Assembly: GCA_024639885.1 (NCBI GenBank) | Contig: JAHEGD010000004.1 | Coordinates: 295,549 to 359,548, forward strand | Length of the DNA: 64,000 nt | DNA from: Porticoccaceae bacterium | Lineage (GTDB): Bacteria > Pseudomonadota > Gammaproteobacteria > Pseudomonadales > Porticoccaceae | Reading direction: 5' to 3' | Shown: positions 55,453-64,000 of the stretch, piece by piece | How the letters are laid out: the number at the start of each line of letters is the position of its first letter | How positions within the stretch are numbered: the stretch's first letter is position 1 | Notes under the pieces: generated by a model | Told to the model about the DNA's origin: nothing | Seen by the model: the letters and a program-made list of their open reading frames with translations, nothing else | The model's database searches: none | Program-made: the position numbers and the translations under genes

Positions 55453-56640
55453 TCAGTCGGCTTGGCGGCGCAAAAACGCCGGTACATCGAGAAAGTCATG
55501 GTCGAGTTCAGGTGCTGCCGACAGTTCTGTGGCAACCGCCACTGACCCGCTGCGACCACCGGCCGCGCGGATACCGGCCGGACGGTCGAGCTGCGAGTAA
55601 TCGGGCAGCCCCTCTTTGGTGACCGGCGGTGCGGTCGCGCCACCCTGAATCACTTTGCTCGGCCCCGTCTTGGCCACCGGCGGCATCAAGCCTGTCGCCA
55701 CCACGGTGACGCGCAGCTGGTCGCTGATCTCTGGGTTGAATACGCTGCCGACAATAATGGTCGCGTCTTCATCGGCAAACTGGCGAACGGTGTCGCCGAC
55801 CTGCTCAAACTCGCCCAGTGTCAGATCGTAGCCGCTTGTGATATTGACCAAGATACCGCGCGCACCCTGCAGGTCGACATCTTCCAGTAGCGGGCAGCGG
55901 ATCGCCGCTTCGGCGGCCACTTCGGCGCGGTCTGGGCCGCTCGCCGAGCCGGTGCCCATCATCGCCATACCCATTTCAGACATTACGGTACGCACATCGG
56001 CAAAATCGACGTTGATCAGGCCATCGAGCAGAATCAGGTCGGTAATGCCTTGCACGGCTCCGTCGAGCACACCGTTAGCCTGCTTGAACGCCTCGATCAC
56101 GGTCATGTCTTTACCGAGCACCTGCAGCAACTTCTCGTTGGGGACAATGATCAGTGAATCGACACGCTCTTTAAGCATGGCGACCCCCTCTTGGGCGATC
56201 GCCATCCGCTTGCGACCCTCAAAGGCGAACGGACGGGTGACCACGCCGACGGTGAGAATGCCCATCTGCTTGGCGACTTCGGCAATGACCGGCGCGGCGC
56301 CGGTACCGGTACCACCACCCATGCCAGCGGTGATGAACACCATATCGGCACCGTCGAGCGCCTGAGCGATGCGGTCTTTGTCCTCAAGCGCGGCCTGGCG
56401 GCCGATCTCGGGGTTGGCGCCAGCGCCGAGCCCCTTGGTGAGGCCGGAGCCGAGCTGCAGCACGGTTGCGGTCTCTAGGTCGTTGAGCGACTGCGCATCG
56501 GTGTTGGCACAGATAAAGTGCACCCCCTCGATACCGCCTTCGATCATGTGGCGGACGGCGTTACCGCCACCACCACCGACACCGACCACCTTGATCACGG
56601 CATTTTTTGGAACGTCATCTACCAGTTCGAACATACTCAT
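55453..56640 (-). CDS. ftsZ: Cell division GTPase FtsZ
   Basis: 395 residues. This tubulin homologue forms the division ring. The tubulin signature GGGTGTGAAPV, the T7 loop NVDFADVRTVM and the C-terminal conserved peptide DVPAFLRRQAD (binding FtsA and ZipA) are present, with a short variable linker before the peptide. ftsA is 62 bp upstream; that gap is AT-rich and may hold a promoter. Confidence 0.98.
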   Translation of the reverse strand: MSMFELVDDVPKNAVIKVVGVGGGGGNAVRHMIEGGIEGVHFICANTDAQSLNDLETATVLQLGSGLTKGLGAGANPEIGRQAALEDKDRIAQALDGADMVFITAGMGGGTGTGAAPVIAEVAKQMGILTVGVVTRPFAFEGRKRMAIAQEGVAMLKERVDSLIIVPNEKLLQVLGKDMTVIEAFKQANGVLDGAVQGITDLILLDGLINVDFADVRTVMSEMGMAMMGTGSASGPDRAEVAAEAAIRCPLLEDVDLQGARGILVNITSGYDLTLGEFEQVGDTVRQFADEDATIIVGSVFNPEISDQLRVTVVATGLMPPVAKTGPSKVIQGGATAPPVTKEGLPDYSQLDRPAGIRAAGGRSGSVAVATELSAAPELDHDFLDVPAFLRRQAD

Positions 56641-56702
56641 AGTCTTACCCTCTTGTTGCGCCTCAATAAAACGTTAATGAAAATTACCCAATAAAAAATT
56701 TG

Positions 56703-57944
56703 TTAAACCCCACCCTGAAACCAACTCTTCAGCTTGCCCCAGCCGCTCTCGCCAGAGCCGGTGCTGCCTTTGCGACGGCGCTTGCCACTCTGCGCTTGGC
56801 GCTTGGCACCGTAGTGCAGCAGGCCGACACCGGTCGCATAAATCGGGTTATTGACGATATCCGACAGGCCGACCACCGACTGCGGGGTACCGATCCGCAC
56901 CGGCATGTGAAAAATCTCTTCGGCGAGTTCGACAGCCCCCTCCATCTTGGCGGTACCACCAGTGATCACCAGCCCCGCAGCGATCAGCTCTTCAAAGCCA
57001 CTGCGGCGCAGCTCTGACTGAATCAGCGTGAACAGCTCCTCGTAGCGCGGCTCCACCACCTCGGCCAGTGCCTGGCGAGAGAGCGAGCGCGGTTGGCGGT
57101 CGCCGACGCTCGGCACTTTGATGGTCTCATCGGCACCGGCCAGTTTGGCGAGTGCACAGGCGTACTTAATTTTTAGCTCTTCGGCGTGCGGCGTCGGGGT
57201 GCGCAGCGCCATCGCGATATCGTTGGTGACCTGATCGCCGGCAACCGGGATCACCCCGGTGTGACGAATCGCACCGTCGGTGTAGATGGCGATGTCGGCC
57301 GTGCCGCCGCCAATGTCGACAATCGCCACGCCGAGCTGCTTCTCGTCGTCAGTCAGCACCGCGTGGGCCGAGGCGAGCTGCTCGAGAATCACCTCCTCCA
57401 CCTCTAGGCCGCAGCGACGGATACACTTCTTGATGTTCTGCACCGCGTTGGCCGCACAGGTCACCAGATGCACCTTGGCCTCGAGCCGAACGCCAGACAT
57501 GCCGATCGGCTCGCGGACACCCTCTTGGTTATCGATGATGTACTCCTGCGGCACCACATGGAGGATCTCTTGATCGGCCGGGATAGCGACCGCGCGCGCT
57601 GCATCGATGACTCGCTCGATGTCCAGCTCCTGCACCTCGCGGTCTTTGATGGCGACAATGCCGTGCGAGTTGAGGCTGCGAATGTGCGACCCGGCGATGC
57701 CGGCATAGACCGAGTGAATTGAGCAGCCGGCCATCAGCTCGGCCTCTTCGATCGCGCGCCGAATCGAGTCGACGGTCGCTTCAATATTGACTACCACGCC
57801 CTTTTTAAGGCCGGTCGACGGCGCCATACCGGTGCCGACAATCTCCAACTCGCCGGCGTCGCCGAGTGCGGCCACTATCGCCACCACCTTGGAGGTGCCT
57901 ATGTCGAGTCCGACGATCATGTTGTCACTTGTTGAGCTTGCCAT
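56703..57944 (-). CDS. ftsA: Cell division protein FtsA
   Basis: 413 residues. This actin-like protein tethers FtsZ to the membrane. It shows the phosphate-1 motif VGLDIGTSKV, the 1C domain, phosphate-2 VDIGGGTADI and the C-terminal amphipathic membrane helix WGKLKSWFQGGV. ATG 57944 has GAGGGT 6 bp away and was preferred to TTG 57962. It starts 4 bp after the ftsQ stop. Confidence 0.97.
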   Translation of the reverse strand: MASSTSDNMIVGLDIGTSKVVAIVAALGDAGELEIVGTGMAPSTGLKKGVVVNIEATVDSIRRAIEEAELMAGCSIHSVYAGIAGSHIRSLNSHGIVAIKDREVQELDIERVIDAARAVAIPADQEILHVVPQEYIIDNQEGVREPIGMSGVRLEAKVHLVTCAANAVQNIKKCIRRCGLEVEEVILEQLASAHAVLTDDEKQLGVAIVDIGGGTADIAIYTDGAIRHTGVIPVAGDQVTNDIAMALRTPTPHAEELKIKYACALAKLAGADETIKVPSVGDRQPRSLSRQALAEVVEPRYEELFTLIQSELRRSGFEELIAAGLVITGGTAKMEGAVELAEEIFHMPVRIGTPQSVVGLSDIVNNPIYATGVGLLHYGAKRQAQSGKRRRKGSTGSGESGWGKLKSWFQGGV

Positions 57945-57948
57945 CTCG

Positions 57949-58725
57949 CTACCCTCTGCCAATAAACTGTTGTTCGGGCGTCGCCACCCGGTTGCTAATT
58001 TTTACTGCCGCCGCGTCGCGCCAGGCCACCGCCGCCCCGTTCGGGTAGCGCAGATCAACCGTCGCCAGCTGGTCGGCATAGCGGTATAGCTGGGCCGCCC
58101 AGATCGCGTTAAAGCGCCGCAGCTTGGCTGCCAGCTGGGTGCGGCCAAGCGCGATCACCACACCGCTGCGGGTGGTTAACTGCCAGCCGCCGCGACGGTC
58201 ACGATTGAGCTCGGCGACACTCAAGCCGCTGCGCTGCAACAGGCTGGCCAGCAGCTGGTAGCTGGCCACCAACTCGGCGGCGCTATCGGCATCGCCATTG
58301 AGCAGTGGCAACTCGGCGAGCTTGTCGCTCGGTGGCGTCTGCAGGGGCTGGCCGGCATAGTTGAGAAAGCCGCGATCGCCCCAGCGCGCCACCGGGCGCT
58401 GCTCGGTTACCTCGACCTCGAGCTGGGCCGGCCAGCGCCGGCGCAGTTGGACCTGCTCTATCCACGGGTCTGACTCCAACCGGTCGCGCACGGCCAGCAG
58501 GTCGATACTCAAAAAACCGCCGTCAATGTAGCCGGCTAGCTGCGCCTGCAGCGCGTCGCGCTCCAGATAGCGCAGCTCACCGCTGATCACCAAGCTCGTA
58601 AACGGCCGGTCCAGCTGCTGGTAGAAGCGCCCGGCGCCTATTAGCAGCAGCGCCAATAGCAGTGCCGCCAGCGCCAGTGCCAACCACTGACCAACCCGAT
58701 AGAGCCAGACGCTTAGCGCACTCAC
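57949..58725 (-). CDS. ftsQ: Cell division protein FtsQ
   Basis: 258 residues: one N-terminal membrane helix (about residues 14-32), a POTRA domain (about 42-110, SLVISGELRYLERDALQ to QLEVEVTEQRPVARW) and a beta domain. It bridges early and late division proteins (FtsB/FtsL). The GTG start forms a GTGA overlap with ddl. Confidence 0.94.
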   Translation of the reverse strand: MSALSVWLYRVGQWLALALAALLLALLLIGAGRFYQQLDRPFTSLVISGELRYLERDALQAQLAGYIDGGFLSIDLLAVRDRLESDPWIEQVQLRRRWPAQLEVEVTEQRPVARWGDRGFLNYAGQPLQTPPSDKLAELPLLNGDADSAAELVASYQLLASLLQRSGLSVAELNRDRRGGWQLTTRSGVVIALGRTQLAAKLRRFNAIWAAQLYRYADQLATVDLRYPNGAAVAWRDAAAVKISNRVATPEQQFIGRG

Positions 58726-59663
58726 GGGGCCACCTCACCGCGTTCGCTGAGGGTGGTCGCCAAGATCGCCATCACCAACTGTGCGAAGTCGATCCCCTCG
58801 GCCTTGGCGGCCATCGGCACCAAGCTGTGGTCGGTCATGCCCGGCACGGTGTTGACCTCCAACAGCTGCGCTGCGCCGCTCTCGTCACACATTAAATCGA
58901 CCCGTCCCCAGCCGCTGCAGCCAACTGCATCAAAGGCCGCCAGCGCCAACGCCCGAAACTGCTGTTCGCGCTCGGCGCTGATGGGCGCCGGACAGTGGTA
59001 GCGGGTCTGGTCGGAGAGGTATTTTGCCGAGTAGTCGTAAAACGCCCCTGCCACTTCAATTTGAATTGCCGGCAGCACCCGGCGGCCGACTACGGCGACG
59101 GTGTACTCGGCACCGCTGAGCAGTTGCTCGGCGAGCACCTCGGTGTCGTAGTGCGACGCCGCCCGCCACGCCTGTTCGAGCTGCTCGGCGGTAGTGGCGC
59201 GAGCCATGCCGATACTCGAGCCCTCGCAGGCCGGCTTGACCATCGCCGCACCGCCCAGATAGGCGAGCGTCTCGGCCCAGTGGGTAGTCGCCGACAGCGT
59301 GGCAAAGTTGGCGGTCGGCAGACCGACACCGCGCCACAACTGCTTGCAGCGGACCTTATCCATCGCCAGCGCCGAAGCGAGCACACCGCTGCCGGTATAG
59401 GGCAGGCCGAGCCAGTCGAGCAGCCCCTGCACCGCACCGTCTTCGCCGCCCGGGCCGTGCAGCGCGATGAATACGCGATCGAAACCGCCCGCAGTCAAGC
59501 TGCCGGCGAGACCACGGCCGCAGTCGATCGGGGTCACATCGACCCCTTCGCCGCGCAGTGCCGCGAGCACCGCCGCGCCGCTTTTCAGCGATACCTCGCG
59601 CTCGGCAGACTGGCCGCCGTAGAGCAGTGCTACGCGGCCAAATTGCGCTACTAACCCGCTCAT
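58722..59663 (-). CDS. ddl: D-alanine--D-alanine ligase
   Basis: 313 residues, ATP-grasp. It shows [29 protein letters not shown], the substrate-binding [12 protein letters not shown] and the C-terminal [17 protein letters not shown]. It makes the terminal dipeptide of the peptidoglycan stem. It matches the DdlB type that lies in division clusters, and overlaps murC by ATGA. Confidence 0.96.
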   Translation of the reverse strand: MSGLVAQFGRVALLYGGQSAEREVSLKSGAAVLAALRGEGVDVTPIDCGRGLAGSLTAGGFDRVFIALHGPGGEDGAVQGLLDWLGLPYTGSGVLASALAMDKVRCKQLWRGVGLPTANFATLSATTHWAETLAYLGGAAMVKPACEGSSIGMARATTAEQLEQAWRAASHYDTEVLAEQLLSGAEYTVAVVGRRVLPAIQIEVAGAFYDYSAKYLSDQTRYHCPAPISAEREQQFRALALAAFDAVGCSGWGRVDLMCDESGAAQLLEVNTVPGMTDHSLVPMAAKAEGIDFAQLVMAILATTLSERGEVAP

Positions 59664-61099
59664 AGCGGCTGCTCCTGAGCGCCGTGGCCAATCGCCTTGG
59701 CGAGCTCTGCGACCAACTTAGAGACACTGCCCGCGCCCTGGGTTATCACCATGTCACCGTCACGCAGCAGGCTGTCGAGCAGCGCCGGTACGGCGTCGAT
59801 ACCGTCGGCGACTATCGGGTCGATACGCCCGCGCTGGCGGATGCTGGCGGCCAACTGGCGGCTTCCGATACCGGGCAGCGGCTCTTCACCGGCGCTGTAG
59901 ACTTCTAGCAGAATCAGCAAATCGACCTGCTCCAGCACGGCGACAAAGTCGTCGTAGAGATCGCGGGTGCGACTGAAGCGGTGCGGCTGGAAGACCATCG
60001 CCAAGCGCCGCTGCGGCCAGCCGGCTCGAGCCGCGGCGATAGTGGCGCGCAGCTCGGTCGGGTGGTGACCGTAGTCGTCGACCAGCATCGCCGCACCGGC
60101 CGCCAACGGATAGTCGCCGTGGATCTCAAACCGCCGGCCGACCCCGGCAAAACCGGCCAAGCCCGCCAAAATGGCGCTATCGGCAATCTGCTCGTCGCTG
60201 GCGACTGCGATCGCCGCTGTCGCGTTGAGTGCGTTGTGACGGCCGGGCAGCTGCAACTCTACTGCCAGCGGCGCCAGCGGCGCCGGCCGGGTGACCGTGA
60301 AGCGGCTGGTATTGGCGGTCAGCACTAGGTCACTAATCTGGTAGTCGACCCCGTCGCTAAAGCCGTAGCTCAGCAGCGGCCGGCCGATCTGCTCTTGCAG
60401 GGCGGCCAGCACCGGGTCGTCACCACAGATCACCGCCAGCCCGTAGAAAGGCAGATTGTGCAAAAACTCGACAAAGGTGCGGTGCAGACGCTGCTCATCA
60501 AAGCCGTAGGTCTCCATGTGGTCGGGTTCGATATTGGTCACCACCGCCACCATCGGCTGCAAGTGCAGGAACGAGGCGTCGCTCTCGTCTGCCTCGGCAA
60601 CCAAATAGCGGCTGCCACCGAGCTGGGCGCCGCGGCCCGCCGAGTTGACCCGGCCGCCGATAATAAAGGTGGGATCGCAGCCGCCGGCGGCAAAGATTGC
60701 CGTGATCAGGCTGGTGGTGGTGGTCTTGCCGTGGGTGCCGGCGACCGCAATCGAGTAGCGGTAGCGCATCAGCTCGGCGAGCATCTCGGCGCGGCGCACG
60801 ACCGGTATTTTGGCGCTGCGGGCGGCGCTGATCTCGAGATTGTCGTCGCCGATCGCCGACGACTGCACGACCACATCGGCGCCGTCGATCTGGGCGGCGC
60901 GGTGGCCGATATTAATCTGGCAGCCGACCTCGCGCAGGTGCGCGACCGCGGCGCTATCGCTGCTGTCCGAGCCCGAGATGGCGTAACCGAGATTGCAGAG
61001 CACTTCAGCGATACCCGACATACCACTGCCGCCGATACCCACAAAATGGATTCGACGAATGCGGCGCATCTCAGGCGCGTTGAAGGGCTTATCGGGCAT
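59660..61099 (-). CDS. murC: UDP-N-acetylmuramate--L-alanine ligase
   Basis: 479 residues. It adds L-Ala to UDP-MurNAc. It shows the Rossmann-like [14 protein letters not shown], the ATP loop [11 protein letters not shown] and the Mur central [17 protein letters not shown] 61099 lies inside the end of murG (11-bp overlap), which fits the packed cluster. The upstream frame extension to 61225 is rejected because it lies in murG. Confidence 0.96.
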   Translation of the reverse strand: MPDKPFNAPEMRRIRRIHFVGIGGSGMSGIAEVLCNLGYAISGSDSSDSAAVAHLREVGCQINIGHRAAQIDGADVVVQSSAIGDDNLEISAARSAKIPVVRRAEMLAELMRYRYSIAVAGTHGKTTTTSLITAIFAAGGCDPTFIIGGRVNSAGRGAQLGGSRYLVAEADESDASFLHLQPMVAVVTNIEPDHMETYGFDEQRLHRTFVEFLHNLPFYGLAVICGDDPVLAALQEQIGRPLLSYGFSDGVDYQISDLVLTANTSRFTVTRPAPLAPLAVELQLPGRHNALNATAAIAVASDEQIADSAILAGLAGFAGVGRRFEIHGDYPLAAGAAMLVDDYGHHPTELRATIAAARAGWPQRRLAMVFQPHRFSRTRDLYDDFVAVLEQVDLLILLEVYSAGEEPLPGIGSRQLAASIRQRGRIDPIVADGIDAVPALLDSLLRDGDMVITQGAGSVSKLVAELAKAIGHGAQEQPL

Positions 61100-62192
61100 T
61101 GGCGACCTCAACACAGATAGTGGCGATCCGCGCAGCGGCGCCGGGCTTGGCCAGCTCGCGGGCGCGCAGCGCCATGCCGAGCCGCGAATCGCTGGAGCTG
61201 GCGAGGGTTTTGAGCTGGTTGGCAAGTCGCTCGGCGGTCAGGTCGCGCTGCTGGAAAAGTAGTGCCGCGCCAGCTTGGCTGAGCAGTTCGCCATTGCGAG
61301 TCTGGTGGTCGTCGATGGCGTAGGGGAACGGCACCAAAATGGCGCCGACACCGGCCGCGGTGAGCTCGGCAACGGTCAGTGCGCCGGCCCGGCAGACCGC
61401 ATAGTCGGCCCAGCGATAGGCTTTCGCCATGTCATCGATATACGGCTCGACGGTCGCCTCGACAGCGAGCTCTGCGTAGCGCTGGCGGGTCTGCTCGCAG
61501 TGGGCGGCGCCGGTCTGATGCCAGACCTCGGGGCGCTCATCGTCGGTCAGCAGCGCCAGCGCGCGCGGCAGCAGCTGGTTTAGTGCCAGCGCGCCGCGGC
61601 TGCCACCCAGCACCAGCAGGCGGGCGCGACCGTGGCGCTGGGCCAGCCGCTGATTGGGGCCGGCGATCGCGGCGATCTCATCGCGGACCGGGTTGCCGAG
61701 CCATTCGCCGCCGGCGATCGCGGCCGGGAAGCCGAGCAGCACGCGCTGGGCGAACTTAGCCACGTAGCGGTTGGTGGTGCCGGCGACGGCATTTTGCTCG
61801 TGCAACACCACCGGGATTTTTAGCAGTTTAGCCGCCAGCGCACCGGGGCCAGAGGCGAACCCGCCCATACCCAACACCACACTGGTGCGGCTGGCGAGCA
61901 GCTGGCGACGCGCCGCCAGCACGGCATTGACCAGCAGCCACGGTGCTTTCAGCAAAGTGACTAGGCCGCGGCCGCGCACCCCTTCGATGGCCAGCTTGTG
62001 CAGGGTGATGCCGGCCGCCGGGACCAGCTTCGCTTCGATACCGGCACCGGTGCCAAGCCACTCAACGGCGACGCCGCGAGCCTGCAGCTCGGCGGCGACC
62101 GACAGCGCGGGAATCACATGGCCACCGGTACCGCCGGCCATAATCATGACCCGCGGCGCTTTACTCGCTTCACTGTGAACTGGGTTAGACAT
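61089..62192 (-). CDS. murG: UDP-GlcNAc:lipid I GlcNAc transferase MurG
   Basis: 367 residues, GT-B fold. It makes lipid II at the inner membrane. It shows [16 protein letters not shown] at the start, [24 protein letters not shown] and the UDP-binding [23 protein letters not shown] precedes ATG 62192. It overlaps ftsW by 8 bp and murC by 11 bp. Confidence 0.96.
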   Translation of the reverse strand: MSNPVHSEASKAPRVMIMAGGTGGHVIPALSVAAELQARGVAVEWLGTGAGIEAKLVPAAGITLHKLAIEGVRGRGLVTLLKAPWLLVNAVLAARRQLLASRTSVVLGMGGFASGPGALAAKLLKIPVVLHEQNAVAGTTNRYVAKFAQRVLLGFPAAIAGGEWLGNPVRDEIAAIAGPNQRLAQRHGRARLLVLGGSRGALALNQLLPRALALLTDDERPEVWHQTGAAHCEQTRQRYAELAVEATVEPYIDDMAKAYRWADYAVCRAGALTVAELTAAGVGAILVPFPYAIDDHQTRNGELLSQAGAALLFQQRDLTAERLANQLKTLASSSDSRLGMALRARELAKPGAAARIATICVEVANAR

Positions 62193-63387
62193 AAGCTCCT
62201 CGCGCTGTGGCTCGGCCGGTGTGCGACCGCTGGCCACCGACAGTGGCGGCGGCCAGTTCGCGGGCGGCGGCCAGCCACAGCCCGGCCATCGCCATGCTGA
62301 CTACCAGCGAGCTGCCACCAAAACTGACAAACGGCAGCGTCAGCCCTTTGGTGGGCAGCAGCCCGGCATTGACGCCGAGATTGATAAACGCCTGCCCGGC
62401 CAGCATCACTGCAAAGCCGATTAACAGGAAACCCAAGTACCACTGGGCGATCGACAGTGCTCGGTAACCCAGCTGCAGTAGCCGCGCGACCAGCACAGCA
62501 AACAGCGCAACCATTGCAATGACACCGATAAAGCCAAACTCCTCGGCGTAGATCGCAAACACAAAATCGGTGTGCGCCTCGGGCAGGTAGAGCATCTTCT
62601 GCAGCGACTGGCCGAGACCGACCCCAAACCACTCGCCGCGGCCAAATGCGATCAGCGACTGGGTGAGCTGGTAGCCACTGCTGAACTGGTCGGCCCACGG
62701 GTCTAGGTAGGAGGTGATCCGCGCCAACCGGTAGCTCTGTTCGGCAACCAGTAGCACAGCGCCGCCGCCAACCACCAGCAGTGCCGCCGCGACCCAGCGC
62801 AACTGCAAGCCGCCGACAAACAGCAGCGCGCCGGCGGTCGCGACAATCACCACGGTCGAGCCAAAATCGGGCTGGGCCAATAGCAGTACGACAAACAGCC
62901 CGACCACCAGCGCCGGCTGCCAGGCGACCTGCGGGGCGGCCAAAAACAGCTCGCGGTAACGGGCCAACCAGGCCGCCAGATAGACCAGCAGCGCGAGCTT
63001 GACCAGCTCGGCGACCTGCACGGTAAACCCGCCAATGCGCAGCCAGCGGGTGGCACCGTTGGCTTCATAACCGACGCCGGGCAGCATGATGATGACCATC
63101 AGTGCCAGCCCGAGCACCAGCCACAAGCGGCTGCGCGCAGCCCAGAACTGGCTGTCGACACTCCAGCCGATCAGCAGCGCTACAACCCCAATCAGTAGAT
63201 AGGCCATGTGGCTGTGCATAAATCGCAGCGGCGCACCAAAGCGGTCGTCGGCAAAGCTCATCGACGCCGAGGTGACCATCACCAAGCCGATAGACAACAG
63301 CGCCAGCACCGGCAGCAGAATCCACGGATCGGGGCGGGCACTGACCCGGCCGACAAACAGCTGCCAGTGGCGTTGCAGTAGTGCCAT
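62185..63387 (-). CDS. ftsW: Lipid II polymerase FtsW (SEDS)
   Basis: 400 residues with about ten membrane helices. SEDS signatures are PDFGSTVVI, the catalytic-loop PEAHTDFVFAIYAEEFG with its Asp and LPFVSFGGSSLV. It polymerises septal glycan with FtsI. The ATG shares one base with the murD stop (TGATG). Confidence 0.96.
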   Translation of the reverse strand: MALLQRHWQLFVGRVSARPDPWILLPVLALLSIGLVMVTSASMSFADDRFGAPLRFMHSHMAYLLIGVVALLIGWSVDSQFWAARSRLWLVLGLALMVIIMLPGVGYEANGATRWLRIGGFTVQVAELVKLALLVYLAAWLARYRELFLAAPQVAWQPALVVGLFVVLLLAQPDFGSTVVIVATAGALLFVGGLQLRWVAAALLVVGGGAVLLVAEQSYRLARITSYLDPWADQFSSGYQLTQSLIAFGRGEWFGVGLGQSLQKMLYLPEAHTDFVFAIYAEEFGFIGVIAMVALFAVLVARLLQLGYRALSIAQWYLGFLLIGFAVMLAGQAFINLGVNAGLLPTKGLTLPFVSFGGSSLVVSMAMAGLWLAAARELAAATVGGQRSHTGRATARGAYV

Positions 63388-64000
63388 CACAGGCCACCCC
63401 CCAGCACTAGGCTGCGAAACTGTTCGCCGCGCGCGGCAAACCCCGGATACTGGTCAAAGCTGGCACACGCCGGCGCCAGCAGCACGGTGTCACCCGACTC
63501 GGCCTGCGCCACCAGCGCCGCCAGCGCATCGGCCAACACCGCGTGGCGGCTGGTCGGGCACGGCTCTGGGTCGCCGGCCAACGCGCTCTCTAGCAGCGGA
63601 GCATCGCGGCCGAACAGCGCCACATGGCGGACCCGGCCGCGGGCGGCCGCAGCCAGTGCAGTGAACGACTGGCCCTTGGCGTCGCCGCCGGCGAGCAGCA
63701 GTAGATTGGCGCGGTCGGCGCCGGCGAGCCCTTCGATGGCGGCCACCGCAGCGCCGACATTGGTCGCCTTGGAGTCGTTGATATAGAGCACGCCGTTGCG
63801 CTCGGCGACCAGCTCAGAGCGGTGCGGCAGCCCCTTAAACTGGCGCAGCGCCTCGACCATCGGGGCGATCGCGATACCCGCGGCACTGCCCAGCGCCAGC
63901 GCTGCAAGGCCGTTGGCAACGTTGTGTGCACCGCGCAGCGGCAGCTGGTGGAGAGCGACGACCGGCGTCAGCCCCTGATAAATTGCTGCCTCGCCGTCGC
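63387..64000 (-). CDS. murD: UDP-N-acetylmuramoyl-L-alanine--D-glutamate ligase, C-terminal part
   Basis: The gene runs off the right edge; about 203 residues of the C-terminal half are seen. They include the Mur ligase text LPLRGAHNVANGLAALAL at the edge, FKGLPHRSE, NDSKATNVGA and LLAPACASFDQY, which are specific for MurD. It adds D-Glu to UDP-MurNAc-L-Ala. Confidence 0.96.
   Translation of the reverse strand, partial: DGEAAIYQGLTPVVALHQLPLRGAHNVANGLAALALGSAAGIAIAPMVEALRQFKGLPHRSELVAERNGVLYINDSKATNVGAAVAAIEGLAGADRANLLLLAGGDAKGQSFTALAAAARGRVRHVALFGRDAPLLESALAGDPEPCPTSRHAVLADALAALVAQAESGDTVLLAPACASFDQYPGFAARGEQFRSLVLGGGL

Overview
The window is a GC-rich chromosomal segment from a Gram-negative, probably gammaproteobacterial, organism. 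Three things point there. The division and cell-wall cluster murD-ftsW-murG-murC-ddl-ftsQ-ftsA-ftsZ-lpxC-(M23 peptidase)-secA-argJ-mutT abuts yacG-coaE-pilD-pilC-pilB, then pilA, nadC and ampD, a layout close to that of Pseudomonas. The RNR is a split class II NrdJa/NrdJb enzyme under NrdR boxes. GreB, AidB, PdxH, FxsA, SbcB and PilABCD are all present. A type I sulfide:quinone oxidoreductase with a sulfide-sensing repressor suggests a sulfide-exposed, respiratory lifestyle. No tRNA, rRNA, insertion sequence, prophage or CRISPR array was seen.

Layout. 1-7167 (+): an uncharacterised envelope locus with the end of a formylglycine-generating-enzyme-like gene, a small secreted Ala/Gln/Ser-repeat protein, a MotA/TolQ/ExbB-type channel, two paralogous proteins joining an ExbD/MotB-like transmembrane Asp helix to a von Willebrand A domain, two lipoproteins, an M48 metalloprotease and a membrane-anchored parvulin-like protein. 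7145-9171 (-): trpBA. 9441-12617 (+): NrdR-controlled nrdJab with a terminator. 12675-16971: a thioesterase, a methyltransferase, a DUF2721 protein, aidB and greB. 16984-23886: a sulfide regulon, with sqr, its ArsR-type repressor and a DUF2892 protein on the minus strand, divergent from an RND exporter, an outer-membrane lipoprotein-sorting-like protein and a beta-barrel. One palindrome covers both promoters. 23892-36705: pdxH, an SDR, deaD, dinG-acyltransferase-pyrB, sbcB, an OmpA protein, class I fumarase and a coiled-coil membrane protein. 36894-40381: a PuuD-like membrane protein, groES-groEL with a sigma-32-type promoter, and fxsA. 40457-43571: atl, ampG, ampD and nadC. 43631-49003: type IV pilus biogenesis plus coaE and yacG. 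48994-64000 (-): the mutT-to-murD cluster, which runs off the right edge.

How the genes work together. Most of the right half is peptidoglycan synthesis, division, recycling (AmpG/AmpD) and export. The left end looks like an undescribed proton- or sodium-driven envelope machine in which a VWA domain replaces the peptidoglycan- or receptor-binding domain of MotB/ExbD. The sqr region is a compact sulfide-response unit that appears to couple sulfide oxidation to an RND/outer-membrane export trio through one shared operator.
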